A stretch of 64,000 nucleotides of DNA, taken from positions 44,107-108,106 of the IMG/VR virus record IMGVR_UViG_3300021405_000007. The stretch is one strand, 5' to 3'. The position numbers and the translations under genes are program-made. Each line of letters opens with the position of its first letter. The first letter of the stretch is position 1. Origin of the DNA: a virus. Under the pieces are notes generated by a model, which saw nothing but the letters and a program-made list of their open reading frames with translations, did not search any database and was not told the origin of the DNA. Shown piece after piece: positions 16,518 through 24,576 of this stretch.

Positions 16518-18869
16518 TTGGCTGATCTATCTTACATTCAATCTACTCAAGAAGTTAAAATTGCTGGACAAGATGCAACTGGCCATAATGTTAACTTCGT
16601 TGGTGCCGATACCAATGGCAATATGCTGGTTAAAGATTTTGCTGATGGCACGACTGGCTCTGTAACGCCTGCTACTGCGATACAAATAGGCGTTAAAAAT
16701 GTAGCCGGTAATCTACAAGCTCCCTCCTTGGATCGGAATGGCTTTTTAAGTACTACTATAAATACGGATAAATCCGTTTTCGGACCATTGATCACTTTAT
16801 CAAGGGTGCAACAATTATCTGCAGATTTTTCCCAAACAGTTGCTGCTAATAATTTATCACAAACAGTAACGGGAACCGGAGTAATAGCTCTTTCAAACTC
16901 CAATGCAACGATATCTAGTGGAACGGGCGCTACATCCTCAGCACAACTCCAAACGATAGGATCTATAAACTATTCCCCTGGTAGAGAAATTTATACTCAA
17001 TTCACGGCTGCTTTTACTTCACCTACTAGTGCTGCAAGTACCCAATATACAGGTCTTTATAATGGAACCGATGGTTTATTAATTGGGTATAACGGTCTTA
17101 ATTTTGGTATAGCAAGTGTTGCAGGGGGATCTCTAACCTTTGTCTCCTCAGCTTCTTTCAATTTAGATACTTTAGCCGGCGCTGCAACGTCTTTATTCAC
17201 TCGGGCTGGTACTCCAGAGGCGGTGAACTTTACTTTAAAAAATGTTTATAGAATTCGTGCCGGATGGTTAGGTGCCGCCCCAATATATTACGAGATTCTT
17301 TCTCCTGATGGAAATTGGGTAACTTTTCACATAATACGTCAACCAAATAGCTCAGTAAATCCAGCATTTTTACAGCCATCCTTGCCAATTACGATGTTGG
17401 TTACAAAAACTGCCTCGGATAGTACGAATTTAGTTATTACGACTACTTCCTGGGATGCGGGCATTGTCGACGTATCTTCAGGTGTTGATATCAGCAATAA
17501 TGGCACCATTTCAGTACTAAATGGAGCAGTGTTAATTAACACCGAGGAACGTTCAACTGTAGTTATGGACGTTACCGGTACTTGGTCCGGAACTTTACAA
17601 ATTCAAGGAGATGTTGGTGATAGTACTTGGAATGCTATATATGGTATTAACACCAATGCTGTTTCCGCTCAAAATTACACAGCCAATGCAACAATAATAG
17701 TTCCTTGCGCAGGTTTTGCTTCTATAAGAGTTATAGCCACTGCTTGGAGTTCCGGAACTGCTAATGTTAACTGGGTCGCTACACAAGGTATACAAGGTGT
17801 ATTAGCTCAAAGTGTGGGGAATATAGCATCTGGACAGCCGGATATTGGTAATCCTATCAAGATAGGGGGGGTTTACAATTCAACCTTGCCTGTAGTCTCC
17901 ACTGGAAGCAGAGTAGACTTGCAGGTTGATGCTAATGGTAGGTTAAAACTAGCAGGATCTAGCTATTTTCATCCTATTTTCTCCGTAAGAGTTCAAAATG
18001 TATCAGCTGTTACGACCATTCTTTCTACCTCCCTAACTGCAACCATTAGTGCCACAAAAGCGGGAAACACCATAATTGTGGCCGCATGCTGCAATGCTGG
18101 CACCCTAACTATAGCAGATAGTGCGTCACAGACTTACTCAACAGCGACAACGTTAGCTGGAAACGGCACCCAAACTTCTAAAATATTCTATTTTCCTAAT
18201 ACGGCTGCAGGGGTAACCACGGTAACTATTTCTTCGACCTCTTCTACTGACCTAAACTTAGTAGTAGCTGAATATTCGGGAGTTTTGACTGCTTCTCCTT
18301 TAGATCAGACTTCTACCCACGGTCAAACAGCTTCCACTTCTTGGACTAGTAATTCTACTCCAGCTACGGCTCAAGCTTCAGAATTGCTAATCGGTAACTG
18401 CATGGGGACTTTGCATAATAATACAACCTTCACTCCGGCTACTGGATGGAATTCCATAAGTACAGCATTAAGTACTAGGGGTGGTGCTAATTTAGAACTA
18501 TTTATGGCTGATCAATATGTACTAGCAACAGGCACATATGCTTTTACCGGGACGACTAGTCAGAGTGATGATGAGTATGCTGCTATAGCTACTTTTAAAT
18601 TCGCTACCCCAAACATGATTGTGCCGGTCAATACAGCCGCACTAATAAAGTCGGGCGCGGGAATACTCAGAAAAATTACTGTTAATACAATCGGAACAGG
18701 CTCTGCAAGTGTAACTATTTATGATAATACCACTAATTCTGGAACTATTGTGGCGACTCTGGCTTTAACATCTGCAATTGGATCAGTGGAATATAATTTG
18801 AATTATGCAACTGGGCTGACGATAGTAGTCAATTCAACTACAGCTGACCTTACGGTGATATATGACTAA
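16518..18869 (+). CDS. Large modular tail fibre or surface protein
   Basis: 783 residues from TTG 16518 behind AAAGGG. Modules in order: an N-terminal domain with YIQSTQEVKIAGQDATGHNV (1-100); a lectin-like beta region about 105-280 (REIYTQFTAAFTSP; GLYNGTDGLLIGYNGL); a SGTWSGTLQIQGDVGDSTW domain about 340-430; a second sandwich about 490-690 with VVAEYSGVLTASPLDQTSTH; and a C-terminal domain of 75 residues (IKSGAGILRKITVN; TIYDNTTNSGT; DLTVIYD). The SGTWSG and C-terminal domains reappear in the next protein, showing module shuffling. Likely a host-contact or capsid surface protein. Confidence 0.7.
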   Translation: MADLSYIQSTQEVKIAGQDATGHNVNFVGADTNGNMLVKDFADGTTGSVTPATAIQIGVKNVAGNLQAPSLDRNGFLSTTINTDKSVFGPLITLSRVQQLSADFSQTVAANNLSQTVTGTGVIALSNSNATISSGTGATSSAQLQTIGSINYSPGREIYTQFTAAFTSPTSAASTQYTGLYNGTDGLLIGYNGLNFGIASVAGGSLTFVSSASFNLDTLAGAATSLFTRAGTPEAVNFTLKNVYRIRAGWLGAAPIYYEILSPDGNWVTFHIIRQPNSSVNPAFLQPSLPITMLVTKTASDSTNLVITTTSWDAGIVDVSSGVDISNNGTISVLNGAVLINTEERSTVVMDVTGTWSGTLQIQGDVGDSTWNAIYGINTNAVSAQNYTANATIIVPCAGFASIRVIATAWSSGTANVNWVATQGIQGVLAQSVGNIASGQPDIGNPIKIGGVYNSTLPVVSTGSRVDLQVDANGRLKLAGSSYFHPIFSVRVQNVSAVTTILSTSLTATISATKAGNTIIVAACCNAGTLTIADSASQTYSTATTLAGNGTQTSKIFYFPNTAAGVTTVTISSTSSTDLNLVVAEYSGVLTASPLDQTSTHGQTASTSWTSNSTPATAQASELLIGNCMGTLHNNTTFTPATGWNSISTALSTRGGANLELFMADQYVLATGTYAFTGTTSQSDDEYAAIATFKFATPNMIVPVNTAALIKSGAGILRKITVNTIGTGSASVTIYDNTTNSGTIVATLALTSAIGSVEYNLNYATGLTIVVNSTTADLTVIYD

Positions 18870-20112
18870 AGTAACATGGACTCAAATAAAACAGTCAATT
18901 ATATCAAATAATTCCGATTATAGCTGGCTCCAAGATGACAATTCTTACACGGTTACCACATTTGGAGGTTCTCAAGAACTAACGGCTATTATTCCTATTA
19001 CCGTACCAGCTTCTTCCGATCAGACTGATTTTGAGACCAATTATAAAAATTCAAGTTCAATTCCTAGAAGTAGTCTTTTTCCTAAACCCTTCATCGATAA
19101 CAGTGTGGCTACGACCTTTACTGGTGCAGGACAAACTCTTGTAATTGATACTACTGGCTGTTCTACAGTACAGTATGGGACGATAAACCATAGTTGGATT
19201 GGTGATATAAGCACTGAATTAAGTTATGATAATGGAGCTAATTGGTTTCCTTGTGCTACAGCTGATACAGACCCCTCAACCAACCTACTTATGCTTGAGT
19301 GGGGGGGTGCCTTTTCCTCAGCATTCAACGATGATCCGTGGGAAGTTAATAGCTCTGGTAGTACAAATTTCAGACTTAGAGTTTTAGACTATACGTCAGG
19401 ATCTTTAGATGTAACAATGATATCTTCGGCGGCATCTACGGATGTTGCAACACCATCAAATGATAGGTGGAATGTAGGTACTGCTAGTGCTTTGAATGGC
19501 ACAATCACAGGAGCAACCGCCGGCTGTAGTTCATGCGGAATAGCCGTATCAGGTACTTGGTCTGGAGTTTTAACTTTTCAAGCCAGTATAGATAATGTTA
19601 ACTTTTTCAATATTTCAGTTATTGACCTATCAACAGGGTTCCAAATCCCAACCGTAAGTGCTAATGGCAATTATATGACTCCTTGTGGGGGGTACAATCT
19701 TATAAGAGCTTTAGTTACTTCATACTCTTCTGGTTCAATAGTGGTGACCTTTGATGCAGGTACAGGTAGCCAAGAGGGCTTGTATCCAATAGATCCTCCT
19801 ACCAAATATAATCATATAACCGGTAACGCCACGACCACTGTTAAATCGGGTGTAGGAAGACTTCATTCAATTTGCATAAACAATAATACTACTGGCGGCT
19901 TGATTAAAGTCTATGATAATACGGCGGGATCAGGGACTTTGATAATGACTTTAACTATTGGCACGCCTAGTGGGGGTTTGCTTAGTAGCAGCGGTCAAGG
20001 TGGACCTATTTTTATGGGACCTTTAGGTGTGAACGGTCTTACTTTCACTACCGGTTTAACAGTTGTTACCTCCGGCTCTACTAGTAACGATATAACTGTG
20101 ATTTACCAATAG
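18862..20112 (+). CDS. Modular fibre/surface protein sharing domains with its upstream neighbour
   Basis: 416 residues; the ATG overlaps the end of the previous gene by 8 bases, suggesting coupled translation. After a short N-terminal part comes a beta domain with TINHSWIGDISTELSYDNGA. A SGTWSGVLTFQASIDNVNFF domain with PCGGYNLIRALV follows, then a C-terminal 80-residue domain (VKSGVGRLHSICINN; KVYDNTAGSGT; DITVIYQ). The last two are clearly homologous to domains of the 16518 protein. No fibre chaperone motif is visible. Confidence 0.7.
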   Translation: MTKVTWTQIKQSIISNNSDYSWLQDDNSYTVTTFGGSQELTAIIPITVPASSDQTDFETNYKNSSSIPRSSLFPKPFIDNSVATTFTGAGQTLVIDTTGCSTVQYGTINHSWIGDISTELSYDNGANWFPCATADTDPSTNLLMLEWGGAFSSAFNDDPWEVNSSGSTNFRLRVLDYTSGSLDVTMISSAASTDVATPSNDRWNVGTASALNGTITGATAGCSSCGIAVSGTWSGVLTFQASIDNVNFFNISVIDLSTGFQIPTVSANGNYMTPCGGYNLIRALVTSYSSGSIVVTFDAGTGSQEGLYPIDPPTKYNHITGNATTTVKSGVGRLHSICINNNTTGGLIKVYDNTAGSGTLIMTLTIGTPSGGLLSSSGQGGPIFMGPLGVNGLTFTTGLTVVTSGSTSNDITVIYQ

Positions 20113-20124
20113 GATAAAGTAATC

Positions 20125-20529
20125 ATGCCCTCGAATACTACTTATAATCCTCCTAACATTTACTCTTTTACAAAAACAGCATTACTTTTTTCTGCTCGAG
20201 GAATTTCGACAACAGTTACAGCTGGCTCATCTGCAAATTTAGATATAACTATGACCGATGATTGTTTATTGACTGGCGTAGAGTTAATAACAGAGGCCGC
20301 TGCTTTTGGAGATACCTTAACTCTTCAAGTGTTGGATCCAACTAAAACTGTAGTATTAGAAACAGCAGCATCCAATTGGTATATAAGTTCAACCTCAGAT
20401 CAGCAATTTGAAATGGTTTATCCAGCAAAGATTTTAGCTGGTTTAACCTTAAGAGTGATTTATACCTCAGTCGGAACTTCAAATGTATTTTTAGCAATTA
20501 ACTACAAACTCCATACAGTATTGATATAA
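20125..20529 (+). CDS. Small structural protein closing the fibre cluster
   Basis: 134 residues with a ribosome-binding site AGGATAAAG. It is Thr/Leu-rich and beta-predicted by eye (GISTTVTAGSSANLDITMTD; LTGVELITEAAAFGDTLTLQ; LRVIYTSVGTSNVFLAINYK). It resembles the C-terminal sandwich modules of the preceding proteins. Probably a surface or fibre-tip protein. Its stop faces the convergent minus-strand operon. Confidence 0.6.
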   Translation: MPSNTTYNPPNIYSFTKTALLFSARGISTTVTAGSSANLDITMTDDCLLTGVELITEAAAFGDTLTLQVLDPTKTVVLETAASNWYISSTSDQQFEMVYPAKILAGLTLRVIYTSVGTSNVFLAINYKLHTVLI

Positions 20530-20560
20530 TCATTTTTTGTTGGTTGTATGCTTCCATGTC

Positions 20561-20650
20561 TCATCGCTTATTTGACTCTTTGCTTGATCCCCATACTTGA
20601 TTCCACACTTGAGCCCATATTTGATCTTTTATTTTATATATTTTACTCAT
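20561..20650 (-). CDS. 29-residue peptide with QxxQVW repeats
   Basis: Starts at 20650 with the ribosome-binding site AAGGAAGGAAG inside the end of the previous gene, whose TAA is one base away. The peptide is MSKIYKIKDQIWAQVWNQVW followed by GSSKESNKR. The I/V-x-x-Q-V-W spacing resembles the RDQVRDQVRDQV tract of the protein at 51269-51571. Small phage peptides with this three/four-residue Q-V periodicity may form amphipathic strands or helices. Function unknown; the strong ribosome site argues it is real. Confidence 0.5.
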   Translation of the reverse strand: MSKIYKIKDQIWAQVWNQVWGSSKESNKR

Positions 20651-20651
20651 T

Positions 20652-21125
20652 TTATTTGCTTCCTTCCTTTCTAAAAATTTTAAAAGTATTCATAAAAGTA
20701 TCTACGATCTCCACTCCAAAATCTCTAAAGATTGGCTGCAATTCATATTTCAAACTATCTTGAAATTCAACTTTATTTTCTTCTAATTTAGAATAATTTT
20801 CTTGAGTTATATAAACTTCGAAAAATTCAGTAACAGCTAGATTCATAGCTTCTTCTACAAAATTTTTAAGTGATCCAAAAGTAGAAATTAAATGAGAATT
20901 ATGAACATAATTCAATTTTACTACTATAGATACATCAAATTGGAGTATATCAGGAGAGAAGTTTAATTTAATACTTTTTAAGTTTTCATCCAAGGAATGA
21001 GAAGCTATCTTAAAATCGGACCAATTTAAAACAATATTAGTCGAAGGAAAATAAAGGTTTGATTGAGAAATAGAAGGAACTTCTAGATGTTTGGAATTAA
21101 ATAACTTTTTTAGAAAAGAGAACAT
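20652..21125 (-). CDS. Hypothetical protein with an amphipathic N-terminus
   Basis: 157 residues starting MFSFLKKLFNSKHLEV, which could be a membrane-surface helix. The C-terminal part (LKYELQPIFRDFGVEIVDTF) faintly recalls SPFH/band-7 proteins but is too weak to assign. It is the last larger gene of the nrdJ-thyX minus-strand operon. Function unknown. Confidence 0.6.
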   Translation of the reverse strand: MFSFLKKLFNSKHLEVPSISQSNLYFPSTNIVLNWSDFKIASHSLDENLKSIKLNFSPDILQFDVSIVVKLNYVHNSHLISTFGSLKNFVEEAMNLAVTEFFEVYITQENYSKLEENKVEFQDSLKYELQPIFRDFGVEIVDTFMNTFKIFRKEGSK

Positions 21126-21133
21126 CGACTTTT

Positions 21134-21358
21134 TTATTCCTTAACGTCTATTTCTTTGACTTTGGCTAACATGAGGCAATCTGAATCTGATTTTGAGTAA
21201 GGATAGATTTCATAAATCTCTTCATTGTAATCTTTTTGAAACTCGATCGCTTGATCTCTACTTAGGAAGAAATCCTGATATATTTCAGACTCCGAGAGAA
21301 TCTCTTCATTATCTTCTGAAAACTCATAGTGATCGGTATAAACGACATATATTTTCAT
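21134..21358 (-). CDS. Small acidic hypothetical protein
   Basis: 74 residues, Glu/Asp/Tyr-rich (MKIYVVYTDHYEFSEDNEEI; DQAIEFQKDYNEEIYEIYPY). Its start overlaps the preceding gene's stop by four bases (ATGA), so the two are translationally coupled. The MKIYV start is shared with the protein at 21618-21965. No family was recognised. Confidence 0.65.
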   Translation of the reverse strand: MKIYVVYTDHYEFSEDNEEILSESEIYQDFFLSRDQAIEFQKDYNEEIYEIYPYSKSDSDCLMLAKVKEIDVKE

Positions 21359-21588
21359 TTTTCTTCCTCTTTATATAATCCGTACGAAGTTAAATAGAAG
21401 TGAGACCGCTCTCTAACTACAACTTGAATATCAGATAAAGTCAATCTAACAATTGAATCGCATCCAGGGCAGTCAAAAAACTTCTCTCCACTTCTATAAC
21501 CATAATCTCGTAACTCCCGGTAATGCTTAATTATTGTATAAAGATTGCAATTTAAGCATTTTACTTTAAATTTGACTCTAACACTCAT
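21355..21588 (-). CDS. Small zinc-ribbon protein
   Basis: 77 residues with two Cys pairs, VKCLNCNLYT at about 10-17 and DCPGCDSI at about 39-45, a classic zinc-ribbon layout. A basic N-terminus and a charged C-terminus surround it. Such small phage ribbons often contact nucleic acid or polymerase, but the target cannot be read. Coupled to the next gene by an ATGA overlap. Confidence 0.7.
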   Translation of the reverse strand: MSVRVKFKVKCLNCNLYTIIKHYRELRDYGYRSGEKFFDCPGCDSIVRLTLSDIQVVVRERSHFYLTSYGLYKEEEK

Positions 21589-21602
21589 TTTTTTGCTTTT
21601 TT

Positions 21603-21628
21603 ATTCTTGAGGGCTAGTTACCACAGGA
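21603..21628. repeat. 26-bp direct repeat, copy 1 (fragment of the 2OG-oxygenase gene)
   Basis: The 26 bases at 21603-21628 are identical to 23156-23181, with mismatches immediately outside. Copy 2 is internal to the 2OG-oxygenase coding sequence (residues near PVVTSPQE). Copy 1 spans the stop of the 21618-21965 gene, which supplies its final codons and stop, and the short spacer after it. Confidence 0.85.
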
Positions 21629-21965
21629 TATCCTTTTCTAACTCTTCTAAGATTTTTATCGAAGGTGCCAACTCATATAATCTTTCTCTTAAGACTTCTT
21701 GCTTCTGATCAAAAGCTTTTAATTCCTTAATCAATCTTATTTTTCTTATATATACCATTTTTAAAGCTTTTTCTATGGCCGCTTTTTCATCGACACAATA
21801 CTCGGAAGGAGAAGTGAAACCAATTTTATCTATTAAAATACTACATTTTCCTAGAGGGCTTTTATCATCGATTGAAAGCTTCTTATATTCGGAGGAGTCG
21901 TGCTCACTTATTCCGGTTGGCGTTCCTTTGAACTTTAGAACATGTTTAGTCACGTATATTTTCAT
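21618..21965 (-). CDS. Hypothetical protein with a helical C-terminal half
   Basis: 115 residues. The N-terminal half is beta-like (MKIYVTKHVLKFKGTPTGIS); from residue 60 it is helical (EKAALEK-type segment, RLIKELKAFDQKQEVLRERL). Its last codons and stop lie in a 26-bp stretch duplicated from the oxygenase gene, so the natural C-terminus may have been replaced. Coupled to the upstream gene by an ATGA overlap. Function unknown. Confidence 0.6.
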   Translation of the reverse strand: MKIYVTKHVLKFKGTPTGISEHDSSEYKKLSIDDKSPLGKCSILIDKIGFTSPSEYCVDEKAAIEKALKMVYIRKIRLIKELKAFDQKQEVLRERLYELAPSIKILEELEKDILW

Positions 21966-22141
21966 TTTAGCACCATAATAGCTATCCCTATTGCAAAAAT
22001 TACTAGCCCAAAAACTGCTAAACCTATTAAAGTAGCGATAAATTGAGCAGCATAAAATCCCAGAGTAGCTTTAAATACCGTTTTAAATCCCATGTTTGCT
22101 CCGATACTCGCCATTATTTTTTCTTTATCATCATTCTTCAT
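21962..22141 (-). CDS. Small membrane protein
   Basis: 59 residues from ATG 22141, which follows GAGGAAAC. An upstream in-frame codon lacks a site. A charged N-terminus (MKNDDKEKIMASIGANMGF) precedes two hydrophobic stretches (FYAAQFIATLIGLAVFGLVI; FAIGIAIMVL) that could make a hairpin in the inner membrane. No homologue recognised. Confidence 0.65.
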   Translation of the reverse strand: MKNDDKEKIMASIGANMGFKTVFKATLGFYAAQFIATLIGLAVFGLVIFAIGIAIMVLK

Positions 22142-22310
22142 TTTTTGTTTCCTCTTGCTCAATTAAATTTGACTTTAACATATAAAGAGCTGTAACGATA
22201 TTGGCTACTTCAGAGGATAATTTATAATTAAGAGTATAACCAGAATCCTTATAGTCTTGAACTATAGCCTCGAATTTAATGATTAAAAATTCTTTAGTTT
22301 CTTTATTCAT
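22131..22310 (-). CDS. Small helical hypothetical protein
   Basis: 59 residues from ATG 22310 (a TTG at 22325 is in frame). It is charged and helical (KEFLIIKFEAIVQDYKDSGY; SSEVANIVTALYMLKSNLIE). It overlaps the next gene's start by 11 bases and follows a 20-codon reading frame closely. The ribosome-binding site is weak, consistent with coupled translation. Confidence 0.55.
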   Translation of the reverse strand: MNKETKEFLIIKFEAIVQDYKDSGYTLNYKLSSEVANIVTALYMLKSNLIEQEETKNEE

Positions 22311-22314
22311 TTTT

Positions 22315-22377
22315 TTATCTTTCAAAATTATTTTGAAACGTCTGAAGGTATTCCGGAACTTGTTTAAATTTTTTCAT
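22315..22377 (-). CDS. Possible 20-residue coupled peptide
   Basis: The ATG at 22377 overlaps the oxygenase stop as ATGA and the frame runs MKKFKQVPEYLQTFQNNFER to a TAA five bases before the next ATG. There is no strong ribosome-binding site of its own. It may be a small peptide or simply a bridge that carries ribosomes to the 22310 start. Confidence 0.35.
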   Translation of the reverse strand: MKKFKQVPEYLQTFQNNFER

Positions 22378-23363
22378 TTTAATCCTATCTCCTTTAAACG
22401 TTCTTCTAAGAACTCTCTTGCAGTATATCTCTCCGAAAGAATAAAGTCACTAGGAGGATGAAAGAAAAAGGGTATTGAATAGCGACTATGTTCTTCACCC
22501 CACCTAGTATTAATAACTCTATGAGTAGTGCTTTTAAGTGCGCCTCCAGTCAATTCCTGCAGCATATCTCCAATATTCACAATTATCAACCTGCTTGAAG
22601 TAGGCGCACTTATCCAAGAACCATCCGAAGCCTTTATTTGCAGTCCAGTTGATCGAGAAGCTGGAAGTAAGGTGAGTAGATTGATATCCTCATGTTCAGC
22701 TGCTCGCATACCTATAGGATTAGCCCCAGTTGGAGGATAGTGTAGCACTCTTAATAAAGAGTTATTTTTTGTAGTGTCTTTAGCAATTTTTGAAAGTTGG
22801 GGTAACTTCAAGTCTTTGGCTATAACATTGATCAATATACCACCTAACTCGTCTAAAGCATTATAAGCTAGAGCGAAATTGGATAAATGGAAGGGGGATA
22901 CTAAGGAATGCGGAATATGCAAAAACTCCTTTAAATCAGGAATAGTTTGATCTTTAGCTTTTTCAGTTTTAAAGGGGGTATAGCCTATTTGACCATTTGT
23001 TTCTGGATAATGAAAAATCATTTTAAATTGAAGAGCTTGAGCAAAAAAATGTTCAGCAGCATCTTTAGCTGCATGCAAGTGATATGTTTTAAAATTGGCA
23101 AGCCAATCAATAGGGTTAATAGCAGCAAAACCAATAGTTTTAAAGGCTTGCAATAATTCTTGAGGGCTAGTTACCACAGGAATGGTTTTTGTGGTAAGGT
23201 TGTTACAATGCTCAATATAAGCTTCAGTCTGTCTTTCTTCGATTAATTTTAAAACTTTCAATAAAGTTGAAACTTCCACAATATTTGTTGGACTCGTAGA
23301 TTGTGAATAAGTAGCCATTTGTTTTTGTAATTCGGCCAAAATTCTATTTTTTAGAATTTCCAT
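22374..23363 (-). CDS. 2-oxoglutarate/Fe(II) oxygenase, isopenicillin-N-synthase type
   Basis: 329 residues from ATG 23363 behind GGAGGT. The facial triad reads H224-x-D226 (AAEHEDINLL) and H281 (STTHRV), and the 2-oxoglutarate clamp R294-x-S296 (RYSIPFFFHPP). The N-terminal DIOX_N-like part (LLQAFKTIGFAAINPI, then a helix and FHYPE) and the segment NSLLRVLHYPP-G are typical of the plant/bacterial IPNS-like family rather than of AlkB, TET/JBP or PHYH-type enzymes. The substrate is unknown; cytosolic oxidation of a small molecule is the family norm. It sits in the same operon as thyX and nrdJ, so a nucleotide-linked role is possible. Confidence 0.88.
   Translation of the reverse strand: MEILKNRILAELQKQMATYSQSTSPTNIVEVSTLLKVLKLIEERQTEAYIEHCNNLTTKTIPVVTSPQELLQAFKTIGFAAINPIDWLANFKTYHLHAAKDAAEHFFAQALQFKMIFHYPETNGQIGYTPFKTEKAKDQTIPDLKEFLHIPHSLVSPFHLSNFALAYNALDELGGILINVIAKDLKLPQLSKIAKDTTKNNSLLRVLHYPPTGANPIGMRAAEHEDINLLTLLPASRSTGLQIKASDGSWISAPTSSRLIIVNIGDMLQELTGGALKSTTHRVINTRWGEEHSRYSIPFFFHPPSDFILSERYTAREFLEERLKEIGLK
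23156..23181. repeat. 26-bp direct repeat, copy 2 (inside the 2OG-oxygenase gene)
   Basis: Identical to 21603-21628. Here it is in-frame coding sequence of the oxygenase, so this copy is presumably the source. Confidence 0.85.
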
Positions 23364-23382
23364 AATTTTTACCTCCAAATAA

Positions 23383-23412
23383 CTCTTTGGAATTCTATTT
23401 AAAAAACTTTAA
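23383..23412 (-). promoter_or_regulatory. Accessory-operon promoter element, copy b
   Basis: On the minus strand: TTAAAG, a 16-base T/A-rich spacer, then CCAAAGAG. This differs from the consensus by A in place of the G of CCG. It lies between the thyX stop and the oxygenase start (23363), preceding the GGAGGT site. Confidence 0.55.
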
Positions 23413-23421
23413 CTCAAAAAA

Positions 23422-24126
23422 TTAAATATTCCAATTATTGGCTTTCAAAGCAGAAATTGCTATAGGACATACATTAGCCTTTTCAACTGCTTCAAGCATC
23501 AATTCAGCCACTTTTCTAATTTCTGGTTGAGCGTGCTCAGAATTACGTAACTTTTGGTAATTTGCAAAAGATCTTAAATTAAAGATGGTTACACGTTCAG
23601 TCATATTATTTTGAGGCAAAACCCCTCGGAAAAACTCTCTACAGCGTTTATATTCTTTATTTGTAATGATTTTGTGTTCTTCGCACCCTTTAAACTCCTT
23701 AAGAATTAAACTATAGAAAAGGTTAGTTTTTTTGCACAATTCCTTGTAAGTCTCGGTAATTTCTCCAGAAATGGAGTTGTCAGCTCTACTCATAATCTCT
23801 TTAATGTCGTCAGGTATATTCAGCCATTCACTAGGCATTGTACGATACCGACCAGACATTCCGTTATGGGAACCTATTCTGTGAGTCATGTGCTGGCGGT
23901 CAGTTTGAATAGGCATTTTTATCCAAAACCTAAGAACCACGGATTCAATGGGAGAAGCATGTTTTTGATCGATTAGTAATTTGACAATTCTTTCTACGTC
24001 TAAGTCTGTCTTTGAATTTTTTGATGAAAGGGTGTTGGAGGAAGTCCAAGCTGCCTCGGCAATGGCACGATCAGAGCCCATCCAATCTTGGAGTTCTACT
24101 TGAATTTGATTATTGTTTACGGTCAT
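23422..24126 (-). CDS. thyX: Flavin-dependent thymidylate synthase
   Basis: 234 residues from ATG 24126 behind GAGGT. The ThyX signature is at 77-94: RQHMTHRIGSHNGMSGRY, corresponding to the family RHRxxSxNxxSxRY motif, with H82/R83, S86, N88, S91, R93 and Y94. The usual first R of RHR is T81. The early KHASPIESVVLRFWIKMPIQ stretch and the later REFFRGVLPQNNMT match the flavin/dUMP pocket segments. It converts dUMP to dTMP using methylene-folate and FAD. With nrdJ and dut it forms a thymidine-supply set. Confidence 0.95.
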   Translation of the reverse strand: MTVNNNQIQVELQDWMGSDRAIAEAAWTSSNTLSSKNSKTDLDVERIVKLLIDQKHASPIESVVLRFWIKMPIQTDRQHMTHRIGSHNGMSGRYRTMPSEWLNIPDDIKEIMSRADNSISGEITETYKELCKKTNLFYSLILKEFKGCEEHKIITNKEYKRCREFFRGVLPQNNMTERVTIFNLRSFANYQKLRNSEHAQPEIRKVAELMLEAVEKANVCPIAISALKANNWNI

Positions 24127-24139
24127 TTTTCAGATACCT

Positions 24140-24544
24140 CTATAATTCTTTCTGAATTTGTTTTCTGATGGCTTCCAGCCATTTTGCCTTAGCTTTTTCT
24201 ATCTTTAGATTGTATTCGATCTCTTCTTTAAGAAGTTTCTTTCTTCTTTCATAACTACCCCTTTTAGTAATTGAGATTTTAATATATTTTTTAAATAAAT
24301 AACCATATGACAATACTGAAAAAATAAAAACACTCAGCGAATAAGCTATCGCGCCCCACATTAATTGCCCGAACTCAGAACTTTGCATCCCAAATACAAA
24401 GGCTACAGGTATAGAAATGAGGTATATCAATACAGAAATCACAAAACATCGTATAAATATTGAAGCATTCCAAGCAAATAATCCTACAGTAAATGGCAGT
24501 GTCATAGGTATATAAAACATTAACGAAAATAATAATTCCATCAT
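24140..24544 (-). CDS. Membrane protein with a cytoplasmic helical tail
   Basis: 134 residues; ATGATG at 24544/24541 behind AAGGAA. Three or more hydrophobic segments fill residues 1-90 (LLFSLMFYIPMTLPFTVGLF; FVISVLIYLISIPVAFVFGM; YSLSVFIFSVLSYGYLF). A Lys/Glu-rich helix follows (RRKKLLKEEIEYNLKIEKAK). No family recognised; an inner-membrane location is predicted. Confidence 0.65.
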   Translation of the reverse strand: MMELLFSLMFYIPMTLPFTVGLFAWNASIFIRCFVISVLIYLISIPVAFVFGMQSSEFGQLMWGAIAYSLSVFIFSVLSYGYLFKKYIKISITKRGSYERRKKLLKEEIEYNLKIEKAKAKWLEAIRKQIQKEL

Positions 24545-24576
24545 CAGTTCCTTTTTTTAAATTTTTTGATATAATA

